Shown here: positions 23,948 to 32,834 of the stretch, piece by piece
Numbering within the stretch: the stretch's first letter is position 1
How the letters are laid out: the number at the start of each line of letters is the position of its first letter
Assembly (NCBI GenBank): GCA_964057225.1
Contig: OZ059897.1
Span: forward strand, 5,270,001-5,334,000
Source: Auanema rhodensis
Lineage: Eukaryota > Nematoda > Chromadorea > Rhabditida > Rhabditidae
DNA: 64,000 nt
Direction: 5' to 3'
Notes under the pieces: generated by a model
Told to the model about the DNA's origin: nothing
Databases searched by the model: none
What the model saw: the letters and a program-made list of their open reading frames with translations, nothing else
Position numbers and translations under genes: made by a program

Positions 23948-24641
23948 TCTGTGTTTCTCCCGCCTGAGGTGTGTAATATGATTCACCAGTGTCAGCGGGT
24001 TTTGCCTTTTTATTTATAGCTTTGGATTTGAATGTACGACGCGGAGAGGGTGAATATCGAATAACAGCCTTACGATGACGTGGTGTTCTAGGTAATATAT
24101 TAATAGTAGCATCCAAGTCTGTGACAGCCGATGTGGATGTAGGCACGGGATCAACTGAATCCTTGTTACTGACGGCAGGCTCTACATTTTTTGCCTTCTT
24201 GTTAGGGCTAGAGACCCCATTACTGGCTAAGAATTTGGCTAATACTGAGAATCCATTGGGTTCCGTCTTTGTTTTATCCAGTACAAAATCCAAAATTTTT
24301 GTAATATTTGTGTTTGGTACGGGCTCATTATTAATCACAAGTTGGTTATTTTTGTTTGTACGCACCTCTGGAAATCTTTCCCACAGATCGTTATACTTTC
24401 GTGGCAGCTTGTATTCTGGCAATAATGGTGGATCAGCATTTTCCACTTGTACTGATATAGGCGCATCTATGCTTTCTCTATAGTTTTTGAGACGGGTAAT
24501 CAAGTCTTCGTATAGTTCAGCCTTTTTATAATCGGGTATAGATTTATTCTCTCGTAAGAGCTTCAATTCAGCATCAAACTTGTCTATATTCAGCGTTTCA
24601 TCATCAACAGGGATTAGACGATATTTATGATTGAGTTTCAT
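23904..24641 (-). CDS. Unassigned Polinton protein, 245 aa, basic C-terminus
   Basis: Intact ATG-to-stop frame (MKLNHKYRLIPVDDETL...). The N-terminal half is charged and probably helical. The C-terminal third is low in complexity, rich in Ser/Pro/Lys/Arg (SPSPRRTFKSKAINKKAK) and ends GRKRFYIRLWK. No family recognised. Location between the ATPase and integrase genes, and the basic disordered tail, suggest a DNA-binding core or virion protein; this is inference only. The start overlaps the stop of the 102-aa gene by 4 nt (ATGA), and the end overlaps INT. Residues 1-132 are repeated in the tandem duplication at 27272-27772. Confidence 0.7.
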   Translation of the reverse strand: MKLNHKYRLIPVDDETLNIDKFDAELKLLRENKSIPDYKKAELYEDLITRLKNYRESIDAPISVQVENADPPLLPEYKLPRKYNDLWERFPEVRTNKNNQLVINNEPVPNTNITKILDFVLDKTKTEPNGFSVLAKFLASNGVSSPNKKAKNVEPAVSNKDSVDPVPTSTSAVTDLDATINILPRTPRHRKAVIRYSPSPRRTFKSKAINKKAKPADTGESYYTPQAGETQNGKGRKRFYIRLWK

Positions 24642-24946
24642 CTTTTAAAACCAAAATAAGCAATTCCGCATGAAACTATTGTTTGCAATTGTTTGTGTGA
24701 AATCGTTGCCAATAAAGTTTTAGCCTTTTCGGGTGTGCGTATCAAAGCTATTTGACGTAATAATGAGGATATGGGCAAAAGGGTTTTATATTCCTTGTTA
24801 GTTAAGAGAAAATTATTATTTTTCACAATATTAAATACAATTTCAACAATAATTTCAATTTGTGAAAAAGAAAATGAGGAAACAGAACAAGGGGTTTTGG
24901 CACAAGAAGATAAAAAGTTGTAATTTGACAAAATACGACCACTCAT
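24638..24946 (-). CDS. Unassigned Polinton protein, 102 aa (duplication copy 1)
   Basis: Intact small ORF (MSGRILSNYNF...) with a hydrophobic, probably helical centre (IEIIVEIVFNIV) and a second hydrophobic patch before the end CGIAYFGFKR. It starts 12 nt after the ATPase stop and ends in a 4-nt overlap with the 245-aa gene, so the three look co-transcribed. No family recognised; a minor membrane-associated virion protein is possible but unproven. Confidence 0.62.
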   Translation of the reverse strand: MSGRILSNYNFLSSCAKTPCSVSSFSFSQIEIIVEIVFNIVKNNNFLLTNKEYKTLLPISSLLRQIALIRTPEKAKTLLATISHKQLQTIVSCGIAYFGFKR

Positions 24947-24958
24947 TGAACATGCACA

Positions 24959-25606
24959 TTAAACACTGAATATATTTCTGGCTACATAAACAATAGGGTG
25001 CTCCGCTGTTATATCTGATAGTATACGCTGTTTCTCATTTGTTAAAGGATGGTTGTCAATCAGTAAATGACTATAGGGTGTAGACATTGCATCATCATAT
25101 GCTTCTAGAGCATTTTTAAAGCGGGGGCCAAATAATTGTTGCAGACAATTACGTATTTGTAATATATCCGAATGACTTTTCATCAGTATTATATATGTAC
25201 TATTAATTCGACTGGTCCTGTCTAGCTGAAATGCAGCTTGCACAAGATTAAACACTGCCAAATTCCAGTGATGTGCCCACACTGTAAAAATGTTGTTGAG
25301 TAATTCTTTAGCCGCTTTATTCGATGAGAAAAAATTCATCAAATCATCCAGCACTAGTATGGTGTTTACTCCCTTTTGCTCTTTTATTATATCCGGATCA
25401 GGTGGTCCTTGAATAACTATTAAACGCTCATCATTTAATGGAACACCTGACGATGCTCCACATTGACTGAACCAGAATATTCTATCAATGGGGACGTTGA
25501 AAAACTTTTCAGTATTTTCACATATACGTTTTATAAGGGTAGTTTTACCACATTGCGTTGCCCCTATTACAGTTGTCTGACTGGGTAGTTTGAAGCTGAA
25601 AACCAT
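24959..25606 (-). CDS. ATP: Genome-packaging ATPase, FtsK/HerA-A32 type (copy 1)
   Basis: P-loop NTPase of the class that pumps DNA into capsids in adeno-like and nucleocytoplasmic viruses and in Polintons. With the first ATG at 25606 (MVFSFKLP, 215 aa), the Walker A motif GATQCGKT is at 15-22 and Walker B ILVLDDL at 83-89. The family's usual size fits. The open frame extends 11 codons upstream only to a TTG. It is divergent to the minor-capsid gene, whose ATG is 80 bp away, so the two share a promoter region. Differs from the inner copy by Ala for Thr in QCG(A/T)SSG. Confidence 0.92.
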   Translation of the reverse strand: MVFSFKLPSQTTVIGATQCGKTTLIKRICENTEKFFNVPIDRIFWFSQCGASSGVPLNDERLIVIQGPPDPDIIKEQKGVNTILVLDDLMNFFSSNKAAKELLNNIFTVWAHHWNLAVFNLVQAAFQLDRTSRINSTYIILMKSHSDILQIRNCLQQLFGPRFKNALEAYDDAMSTPYSHLLIDNHPLTNEKQRILSDITAEHPIVYVARNIFSV

Positions 25607-25685
25607 AATCAACCACTCGTAAATGTACCTATAATGCAAATGATTTCATTTATACTAGTGTGCACGCATCAGGTGGTGGTCTCTG
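25607..25685. promoter_or_regulatory. Shared divergent promoter, ATPase / minor capsid
   Basis: The 79 bp between two divergent start codons must hold both promoters. A TATA-like catttatactagtg lies about 30 bp before the minor-capsid ATG. The same spacer recurs at 28738-28816 and, inverted, at 46332-46410. Confidence 0.4.
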
Positions 25686-26543
25686 ATGGATGACTTTTAC
25701 ATTACTTTGCCGTCATCAGTTGACTCTGAAAAAAGTAATACCTCATCAGTGTTTCTTACCAGGTTACCTGAAACATTAAGGCTACGCAATAACAGATATT
25801 GCATTGGGCTGAAAGACATAATCTTTCCGTGTTCGATATTAAATGTACAAGAAAATCTTTCTTATACACTACGTTTTTCCAACAGAAAGTTTATTCTGCA
25901 CTTGCCCAAAGGTAACTATGCAAATGGTGATGAAATAATACGCGGAATCAATGCTGGAAAAGAACAATTTATTGCTAGCAGCACTAAACCTCTTGGAGCT
26001 GAGGAAGAAGCACGTATAAAGGGTTTGATAGATAAAGATGAAGATGTGAAAAAGTGGTATAATAATCGACAAGCTGAGGCTAAACTTGTCAAGGAAATGC
26101 TGGCAGACGCCACGTTTCGATTTAACAAAACACTACAACGCATAGAGTTTGTAACAAGTAAGCGGCTATTATTGAATGCAACACTCGGTGATGCTCTCGC
26201 ATATTTTCTTGGCTTTGAGAATAAAATTATCAACGACACGTTAATAGCCAGGCGCCCCATTGATTTTTCAAATAACATTAATACAATGTATATATATTGT
26301 GATATTGTAGAATATTCCATTCTCGGTAATGTGAAAGCTAATTTACTTGCATGTTTACCTGTACCACCTCCCACCGAATTTGGTAAAATGATTGCCAAAA
26401 CATTTAATCCTATTCGTTATGTACCAATCACTAAGCAAACACTCGATACTATACGTATTGAAATTTTAGATGAATTTGGCCGCCCTATGCAATTTAATTA
26501 TGGTTCTACAGTTGTTACATTACATGTTAAAAATGTGAAATAA
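25686..26543 (+). CDS. Candidate minor capsid (penton, PX-like) protein, copy 1
   Basis: 285 aa, ATG at 25686. The N-terminus (MDDFYITLPSSV..., FLTRLPETL, then NRYCIGLKDIIFPCS) has the pattern I associate with Polinton PX-type minor capsid proteins: short ordered start, beta-strand 'FxTxLPxxL' and 'YxIGLxDIIxP'. Family assignment rests on this pattern, position and size, not on catalytic residues. The predicted role is the penton at capsid five-fold vertices. The 3' end stops 5 bp before the convergent C2H2 gene stop. Copy 2 differs by Asn to Lys in FRF(N/K)KT. Confidence 0.68.
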   Translation: MDDFYITLPSSVDSEKSNTSSVFLTRLPETLRLRNNRYCIGLKDIIFPCSILNVQENLSYTLRFSNRKFILHLPKGNYANGDEIIRGINAGKEQFIASSTKPLGAEEEARIKGLIDKDEDVKKWYNNRQAEAKLVKEMLADATFRFNKTLQRIEFVTSKRLLLNATLGDALAYFLGFENKIINDTLIARRPIDFSNNINTMYIYCDIVEYSILGNVKANLLACLPVPPPTEFGKMIAKTFNPIRYVPITKQTLDTIRIEILDEFGRPMQFNYGSTVVTLHVKNVK

Positions 26544-26548
26544 ATGTT

Positions 26549-27013
26549 TTATTCAACAGTTATACAAGACCACATTACGATTTTCGAAGGTTTAAAAGGT
26601 AGTTCAGCGCCGTTTTGTTCGATGCGCGGCTCGTGTTGTGAATATTCTCGGTTACTATTGCAGCGGCATCGTTTTGGTTCGGTTGACTGTACAAACTCCT
26701 CAGTTTTTTCAGAGGGTTCGCTGGTATCATTTCCATCACCATCTTTACCATTCGTTCCATTACTATTATGAAGACGCCGAATATGACGCTGACAATTGAA
26801 TCTTGTTCCAAAAGTTTCACTACAATAAGGGCACAAACGTCTACGAACACCATCCAAATGTCCATATTTTTGAATAAAGTCAGCATTGCTGATATAACTG
26901 TTACATACGGGTTGAATCCCGTCATGTCTTTTTAATACGTGATCACTAAAATGCTTGGCTGATGAAAATATTTCCTTGCACGTAACACAATACTTGTTAC
27001 ATAAAAGTTCCAT
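26549..27013 (-). CDS. C2H2 zinc-finger protein, 154 aa (copy 1)
   Basis: Two classical fingers: C9-x2-C12-x12-H25-x4-H30 and C61-x2-C64-x12-H77-x4-H82, then an acidic Asn/Glu-rich tail. The start is the first ATG (27013, MELLCNKYC); the open frame upstream starts at GTG. It probably binds DNA or RNA, perhaps regulating element genes or packaging the genome; the actual role is unknown. It lies between the convergent minor-capsid gene and the 56-aa gene. Confidence 0.78.
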   Translation of the reverse strand: MELLCNKYCVTCKEIFSSAKHFSDHVLKRHDGIQPVCNSYISNADFIQKYGHLDGVRRRLCPYCSETFGTRFNCQRHIRRLHNSNGTNGKDGDGNDTSEPSEKTEEFVQSTEPKRCRCNSNREYSQHEPRIEQNGAELPFKPSKIVMWSCITVE

Positions 27014-27054
27014 TAGAGGAAAATAAAAAACAACCACACACAGTCAACTCACTT

Positions 27055-27225
27055 TTATATAATGAGTGGAATAATGACTAGTGTTGTACAAAAGCCTAGT
27101 CCCAGAGATATTCCTTTAATGAATGGCACTGAAATACGTTTCAAAATCTTTTTGTACAGGGGTGTTGGCACAGATTGTTCCAACGTGTATCTTATACATA
27201 ATTCACAGTGACAGGGAATATTCAT
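27055..27225 (-). CDS. Small membrane-type protein, 56 aa (copy 1)
   Basis: ATG-to-TAA frame of 56 codons starting MNIPCHCELCIRYTLEQ. A Cys-rich head (CHCELC) is followed by a basic stretch and a C-terminal hydrophobic segment of about 20 residues ending VIIPLII. It lies in the same strand and tight spacing as the C2H2 gene (41 nt) and the protease, and is preserved without change of length in all three copies, which supports a real gene. Function unknown; single-pass membrane protein is the best guess. Confidence 0.55.
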   Translation of the reverse strand: MNIPCHCELCIRYTLEQSVPTPLYKKILKRISVPFIKGISLGLGFCTTLVIIPLII

Positions 27226-27271
27226 AACTGACCACCTAATGTAGCAGGTGACGTTTTAATGGCGAAGTTGA

Positions 27272-27772
27272 TCATATGCTAGATAATTTATAGTCGAATA
27301 CTTTATGCATAAACGCTTTAATAAAGACATCATCGTTTTGTAATAGTTTAAAAAATGAACAAATGCTTTCAAATACTGAGAATCCATTGGGTTCCGTCTT
27401 TGTTTTATCCAGTACAAAATCCAAAATTTTTGTAATATTTGTGTTTGGTACGGGCTCATTATTAATCACAAGTTGGTTATTTTTGTTTGTACGCACCTCT
27501 GGAAATCTTTCCCACAGATCGTTATACTTTCGTGGCAGCTTGTATTCTGGCAATAATGGTGGATCAGCATTTTCCACTTGTACTGATATAGGCGCATCTA
27601 TGCTTTCTCTATAGTTTTTGAGACGGGTAATCAAGTCTTCGTATAGTTCAGCCTTTTTATAATCGGGTATAGATTTATTCTCTCGTAAGAGCTTCAATTC
27701 AGCATCAAACTTGTCTATATTCAGCGTTTCATCATCAACAGGGATTAGACGATATTTATGATTGAGTTTCAT
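27272..27772 (-). pseudogene. In-frame fusion ORF: 245-aa gene N-terminus + protease C-terminus
   Basis: Product of the tandem-duplication junction at 27372. Residues 1-132 match the 245-aa protein; the last 34 residues match the protease C-terminus (from FESICSFF). The two frames agree, so a 166-aa ORF remains open. It lacks the protease His and Cys and the basic tail of the 245-aa protein, so neither function is expected. Junction by-product, though translatable. Confidence 0.85.
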
Positions 27773-28077
27773 CTTTTAAAACCAAAATAAGCAATTCCGC
27801 ATGAAACTATTGTTTGCAATTGTTTGTGTGAAATCGTTGCCAATAAAGTTTTAGCCTTTTCGGGTGTGCGTATCAAAGCTATTTGACGTAATAATGAGGA
27901 TATGGGCAAAAGGGTTTTATATTCCTTGTTAGTTAAGAGAAAATTATTATTTTTCACAATATTAAATACAATTTCAACAATAATTTCAATTTGTGAAAAA
28001 GAAAATGAGGAAACAGAACAAGGGGTTTTGGCACAAGAAGATAAAAAGTTGTAATTTGACAAAATACGACCACTCAT
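27769..28077 (-). CDS. Unassigned Polinton protein, 102 aa (duplication copy 2)
   Basis: Same protein as 24638-24946, intact. Here its stop overlaps the start of the fusion ORF rather than an intact 245-aa gene. Spacing to the ATPase is unchanged (12 nt). Confidence 0.6.
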   Translation of the reverse strand: MSGRILSNYNFLSSCAKTPCSVSSFSFSQIEIIVEIVFNIVKNNNFLLTNKEYKTLLPISSLLRQIALIRTPEKAKTLLATISHKQLQTIVSCGIAYFGFKR

Positions 28078-28089
28078 TGAACATGCACA

Positions 28090-28737
28090 TTAAACACTGA
28101 ATATATTTCTGGCTACATAAACAATAGGGTGCTCCGCTGTTATATCTGATAGTATACGCTGTTTCTCATTTGTTAAAGGATGGTTGTCAATCAGTAAATG
28201 ACTATAGGGTGTAGACATTGCATCATCATATGCTTCTAGAGCATTTTTAAAGCGGGGGCCAAATAATTGTTGCAGACAATTACGTATTTGTAATATATCC
28301 GAATGACTTTTCATCAGTATTATATATGTACTATTAATTCGACTGGTCCTGTCTAGCTGAAATGCAGCTTGCACAAGATTAAACACTGCCAAATTCCAGT
28401 GATGTGCCCACACTGTAAAAATGTTGTTGAGTAATTCTTTAGCCGCTTTATTCGATGAGAAAAAATTCATCAAATCATCCAGCACTAGTATGGTGTTTAC
28501 TCCCTTTTGCTCTTTTATTATATCCGGATCAGGTGGTCCTTGAATAACTATTAAACGCTCATCATTTAATGGAACACCTGACGATGCTCCACATTGACTG
28601 AACCAGAATATTCTATCAATGGGGACGTTGAAAAACTTTTCAGTATTTTCACATATACGTTTTATAAGGGTAGTTTTACCACATTGCGTTGCCCCTATTA
28701 CAGTTGTCTGACTGGGTAGTTTGAAGCTGAAAACCAT
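28090..28737 (-). CDS. ATP: Packaging ATPase (duplication copy 2)
   Basis: Second copy of the 215-aa ATPase, with Walker A GATQCGKT and Walker B ILVLDDL intact and no frame disruption. First ATG at 28737. I saw no amino-acid difference from copy 1. Confidence 0.9.
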   Translation of the reverse strand: MVFSFKLPSQTTVIGATQCGKTTLIKRICENTEKFFNVPIDRIFWFSQCGASSGVPLNDERLIVIQGPPDPDIIKEQKGVNTILVLDDLMNFFSSNKAAKELLNNIFTVWAHHWNLAVFNLVQAAFQLDRTSRINSTYIILMKSHSDILQIRNCLQQLFGPRFKNALEAYDDAMSTPYSHLLIDNHPLTNEKQRILSDITAEHPIVYVARNIFSV

Positions 28738-28816
28738 AATCAACCACTCGTAAATGTACCTATAATGCAAATGATTTCATTTATACTAGTGTGCACGCAT
28801 CAGGTGGTGGTCTCTG

Positions 28817-29674
28817 ATGGATGACTTTTACATTACTTTGCCGTCATCAGTTGACTCTGAAAAAAGTAATACCTCATCAGTGTTTCTTACCAGGTTACCT
28901 GAAACATTAAGGCTACGCAATAACAGATATTGCATTGGGCTGAAAGACATAATCTTTCCGTGTTCGATATTAAATGTACAAGAAAATCTTTCTTATACAC
29001 TACGTTTTTCCAACAGAAAGTTTATTCTGCACTTGCCCAAAGGTAACTATGCAAATGGTGATGAAATAATACGCGGAATCAATGCTGGAAAAGAACAATT
29101 TATTGCTAGCAGCACTAAACCTCTTGGAGCTGAGGAAGAAGCACGTATAAAGGGTTTGATAGATAAAGATGAAGATGTGAAAAAGTGGTATAATAATCGA
29201 CAAGCTGAGGCTAAACTTGTCAAGGAAATGCTGGCAGACGCCACGTTTCGATTTAAGAAAACACTACAACGCATAGAGTTTGTAACAAGTAAGCGGCTAT
29301 TATTGAATGCAACACTCGGTGATGCTCTCGCATATTTTCTTGGCTTTGAGAATAAAATTATCAACGACACGTTAATAGCCAGGCGCCCCATTGATTTTTC
29401 AAATAACATTAATACAATGTATATATATTGTGATATTGTAGAATATTCCATTCTCGGTAATGTGAAAGCTAATTTACTTGCATGTTTACCTGTACCACCT
29501 CCCACCGAATTTGGTAAAATGATTGCCAAAACATTTAATCCTATTCGTTATGTACCAATCACTAAGCAAACACTCGATACTATACGTATTGAAATTTTAG
29601 ATGAATTTGGCCGCCCTATGCAATTTAATTATGGTTCTACAGTTGTTACATTACATGTTAAAAATGTGAAATAA
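28817..29674 (+). CDS. Candidate minor capsid protein (duplication copy 2)
   Basis: Second copy of the 285-aa candidate penton protein, intact, divergent from the ATPase copy 2. One residue differs from copy 1 (Lys in FRFKKT). Confidence 0.67.
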   Translation: MDDFYITLPSSVDSEKSNTSSVFLTRLPETLRLRNNRYCIGLKDIIFPCSILNVQENLSYTLRFSNRKFILHLPKGNYANGDEIIRGINAGKEQFIASSTKPLGAEEEARIKGLIDKDEDVKKWYNNRQAEAKLVKEMLADATFRFKKTLQRIEFVTSKRLLLNATLGDALAYFLGFENKIINDTLIARRPIDFSNNINTMYIYCDIVEYSILGNVKANLLACLPVPPPTEFGKMIAKTFNPIRYVPITKQTLDTIRIEILDEFGRPMQFNYGSTVVTLHVKNVK

Positions 29675-29679
29675 ATGTT

Positions 29680-30144
29680 TTATTCAACAGTTATACAAGA
29701 CCACATTACGATTTTCGAAGGTTTAAAAGGTAGTTCAGCGCCGTTTTGTTCGATGCGCGGCTCGTGTTGTGAATATTCTCGGTTACTATTGCAGCGGCAT
29801 CGTTTTGGTTCGGTTGACTGTACAAACTCCTCAGTTTTTTCAGAGGGTTCGCTGGTATCATTTCCATCACCATCTTTACCATTCGTTCCATTACTATTAT
29901 GAAGACGCCGAATATGACGCTGACAATTAAATCTTGTTCCAAAAGTTTCACTACAATAAGGGCACAAACGTCTACGAACACCATCCAAATGTCCATATTT
30001 TTGAATAAAGTCAGCATTGCTGATATAACTGTTACATACGGGTTGAATCCCGTCATGTCTTTTTAATACGTGATCACTAAAATGCTTGGCTGATGAAAAT
30101 ATTTCCTTGCACGTAACACAATACTTGTTACATAAAAGTTCCAT
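29680..30144 (-). CDS. C2H2 zinc-finger protein (duplication copy 2)
   Basis: Second copy of the 154-aa two-finger protein, with both C2H2 motifs intact. The G-to-A change at 29939 is silent in this frame. Confidence 0.77.
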   Translation of the reverse strand: MELLCNKYCVTCKEIFSSAKHFSDHVLKRHDGIQPVCNSYISNADFIQKYGHLDGVRRRLCPYCSETFGTRFNCQRHIRRLHNSNGTNGKDGDGNDTSEPSEKTEEFVQSTEPKRCRCNSNREYSQHEPRIEQNGAELPFKPSKIVMWSCITVE

Positions 30145-30185
30145 TAGAGGAAAATAAAAAACAACCACACACAGTCAACTCACTT

Positions 30186-30356
30186 TTATATAATGAGTGG
30201 AATAATGACTAGTGTTGTACAAAAGCCTAGTCCCAGAGATATTCCTTTAATGAATGGCACTGAAATACGTTTCAAAATCTTTTTGTACAGGGGTGTTGGC
30301 ACAGATTGTTCCAACGTGTATCTTATACATAATTCACAGTGACAGGGAATATTCAT
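30186..30356 (-). CDS. Small membrane-type protein, 56 aa (duplication copy 2)
   Basis: Second copy of the 56-aa ORF with the Cys-rich head and hydrophobic tail. Here it has its original neighbour, the protease gene, 46 nt upstream. Confidence 0.55.
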   Translation of the reverse strand: MNIPCHCELCIRYTLEQSVPTPLYKKILKRISVPFIKGISLGLGFCTTLVIIPLII

Positions 30357-30402
30357 AACTGACCACCTAATGTAGCAGGTGACGTTTTAATGGCGAAGTT
30401 AA

Positions 30403-30858
30403 TCATATGCTAGATAATTTATAGTCGAATACTTTATGCATAAACGCTTTAATAAAGACATCATCGTTTTGTAATAGTTTAAAAAATGAACAAATGCTTT
30501 CAAATGTATTACCAGCTGACAACATTAGTATTACAAATATTGCATAACCACCACAAGTGTATTCAATTATGCGTTGTGGTTTGCAAGTATTAACTTTTAC
30601 ATTTTTATATTTGGCCAGATAATGACGAATGTACTTGTTCATTTTATAACCCAAGCTACAGAAAAAGTAGGCTTGATCATTACGTACAAAGATGACTTGC
30701 CAATGTGTGCCCGGTTTATCGTGTGTGTCAGTATTTACAACAAGTGCAAAGTTCTTTCGACGTGTTTTGGGTAGAGTATCGGCGCTAAATACACCGAGGA
30801 ATAGTTTTCGAGTGACGCGGACAGATCGCAATAGTGACGCTATTTCAGACGAATACAT
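30403..30858 (-). CDS. PRO: Adenovirus-type cysteine protease (PRO), outer copy
   Basis: 151 aa, adenain/C5-like protease expected to mature virion proteins. Visible signatures: LGVFSADTLP near the start; catalytic His52 (GTHWQVIFV); Gln95 (KPQ) for the oxyanion hole; nucleophile Cys102 in EYTCGGYAIFV. The acidic residue normally present in the 'F-D-S-x-G' strand is Cys67 here (YFFCSLGY), as in the inner copy. Intact frame. Its start faces the basic virion protein gene 50 bp away, so a shared short promoter is likely. Confidence 0.87.
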   Translation of the reverse strand: MYSSEIASLLRSVRVTRKLFLGVFSADTLPKTRRKNFALVVNTDTHDKPGTHWQVIFVRNDQAYFFCSLGYKMNKYIRHYLAKYKNVKVNTCKPQRIIEYTCGGYAIFVILMLSAGNTFESICSFFKLLQNDDVFIKAFMHKVFDYKLSSI

Positions 30859-30908
30859 TTAGTAAAATGATCTAGTGTAACTTTTGTATTGCGCACGTGC
30901 GGTTCAAT

Positions 30909-31361
30909 ATGCCACACCTCCTTCTAGACTTGAACTCAATTCAATGGACAACACTTTTGAATCAACAAATGGGTGGGGCGCCATTTAGTGGAATGATGTT
31001 TCAACGTGGAATGCAGAGAGGTCATGGCCTGGGTGGTATACTGGCAACATTGGCATCGTTTTTACCACGCATTATTCAATCACCTATAGCCCAAAATCTC
31101 ATCAATGCTGGAAGGAATGCATTATCCAGTGCTGTAAGCAATAGTCCAGTTGTAAATTCACCTCTTGGCGGCCAGTTGCTAAAAACTAGCAATGAAATTG
31201 TTGATGGGGTGCTCAAGGGCGATAATATCAAGCAAACTCTTAAAACAGCCGGCCGGCAGGCTATACGAGATCTTACCGGTTTGGGCAAGCGGCGACGACG
31301 CAAAACCACAAAACCTCATAAACGTCTGTGCATAACTCGTGAGCGGTCGTATCGTATTTAA
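30909..31361 (+). CDS. Small basic virion-type protein before the major capsid gene (outer)
   Basis: 150 aa from the first ATG (MPHLLLDLNS...); the open frame upstream starts at GTG. It has a Gly/Met-rich N-terminal part (RGMQRGHGLGG), an amphipathic middle (ILATLASFLPRII), and a strongly basic tail (GKRRRRKTTKPHKR). The layout recalls small membrane-active or core proteins of adenovirus-like capsids that are protease substrates; homology is not shown, so this is inference. The stop codon TAA is followed directly by the ATG of the capsid gene. Confidence 0.6.
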   Translation: MPHLLLDLNSIQWTTLLNQQMGGAPFSGMMFQRGMQRGHGLGGILATLASFLPRIIQSPIAQNLINAGRNALSSAVSNSPVVNSPLGGQLLKTSNEIVDGVLKGDNIKQTLKTAGRQAIRDLTGLGKRRRRKTTKPHKRLCITRERSYRI

Positions 31362-32696
31362 ATGGCTAAATTGATAGATTCAAAATCAGCACAAGCACTT
31401 TTACCTAATATTAATTATAGTGACATACCGGCGTCGGCATTAGGTGTTGAATCCACTCGTACTGTACAAGTTCCTTTAAAAAATACTTTTCTTCCTCAAG
31501 GACCATGGGAATTTGTTATAGCCCAAAATTCCAAATCATTTCTTAATCTGAGAAGGTGTTGGTTGAATGTAAAATTCTAAATTGTAACAACAAACGGCGA
31601 TCCAGTACCAGACAACCTTGTTTTTGCACCATGCCAACAATTTGCAGCCAGTTTGATACACTCGTATCATTTAAAAATTGGTGATGTTAGCGTGTATGAC
31701 TCTACCGTAAATCACGCCTACAAAACATATATTGAGAATATTCTAATGTATAGCAACGATGTTAAAGAGAGCAAACTTGCCATATCAGGCTATTATGCGG
31801 ATAGATATATAGATAATGCAGCCAGTCCTGGATTTAGAGCGCGACAAGGGCTTGTTAAAAATGGCATATTGTGTGAGATGGCTGCTCCCATCAGTATCGA
31901 CTTATTCAATCAGGAACGACTGTTTGTAAACTATTCAAAAATGGAGCTAACTGCATATCCAAACCGTGATAATTTCTTAATTGACACACTTGGATGGAAT
32001 AATGAAAGCAAGGATGCTGCAATGAAGGAGGAGTTTCCAAACCTGAAAATAGATATCAACGATGTGCACTTGCTTATTCAAGAGTTTGATCTAAACGCTG
32101 GATTAGCTATGGCTATAGAAGATAAACTTGTAAAGGAACGAATACATTACCCCATGACGTCAGTGAAAATGCGATCTTATTTCATAGAAGGAGGCCGTTT
32201 GGATTCACCCAATAACATATTATTCACGTCGCATACCCCGAAACGTGTTGTAGTAGGTCTTGTCGGCGCACACGCCTATAATGGTACTTTTAAACATTCG
32301 CCATTCAACTTTAAACCGTTTGAATTGAAAAATATATACTTGACGCTCAACAATCGGGTAATACCTACCCGCCCTTATAATTTAGAATGGCGTTCTTCCT
32401 ATGCCACAGCATATATTGACATGTTGGAAGGTTTGGGTCTTGGTCGTACAGATTCATCCAATGGTATTACACCAGCAATGTATAAAACCGGCTTCACATT
32501 TTTTGTATTTGATATTTCACCGACTGTACACTCGTCCGAGTTATTTGATGTTATACGACAAGGTAATGTGGCCCTGAAATTGGAATTTGGTCAACAAACG
32601 CCGCAAGAGGGTTTATATGCTATTGTTTATGCAGAATATGACTCTATTCTTTCAATTGACAACAATCGTGCTCCATATATTGATACCAGTTTGTAA
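31362..32696 (+). pseudogene. MCP: Major capsid protein (PY, double jelly-roll), nonsense-disrupted
   Basis: Counterpart of the intact 444-aa inner gene. The frame is open for 72 codons, then codon 73 is TAA (31578-31580) where the inner copy has AAA. After it the same frame continues to 32696. No other disruption noticed. Polinton PY proteins are double jelly-roll major capsid proteins; identification is by position next to protease and minor virion genes, by length, and by the capsid-like N-terminus. A single nonsense change suggests recent loss. Confidence 0.85.
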
Positions 32697-32834
32697 TGTA
32701 TGTAATAAACTCTTTAAAACATTTGATGAGAAGAATAAAATTTATTAATACAACTATACATAAAAATCTATAAATACAACCATATACAAATATACACGCA
32801 ATAATAAAATTTATAAATTCAAATATATTAAAAA

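Larger units (their letters stand above)
24241..30502. repeat. 3,131-bp internal tandem duplication
   Basis: 24241-27371 is repeated as 27372-30502, with constant offset 3,131. The junction joins the protease 3' end (gctttcaaat) to the 245-aa gene (aatactgag) with a 3-bp microhomology AAT. It duplicates the 102-aa, ATPase, minor-capsid, C2H2 and 56-aa genes. I noticed only three substitutions between the copies (26126/29257, 26808/29939, 27268/30399), so it is recent. The inner element and segment 57450-64000 lack it. Confidence 0.95.

Noticed and set aside
24121-24483. 120-codon antisense frame within the 245-aa gene, and similar shadows at 25916-26398, 31076-31309, 40895-41164 and 45619-46101
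   Set aside because: Antisense to well-supported genes, repeated only because the genes are repeated; no domain, no own promoter.
24959-25639. Longer starts for the ATPase, integrase, C2H2, basic virion and minor capsid genes
   Set aside because: The upstream extensions open with TTG or GTG; the first in-frame ATG was used for each gene.
26575-26925. 116-codon frame overlapping the C2H2 gene
   Set aside because: Same strand, shifted frame; the C2H2 frame has two complete zinc fingers, this has none.
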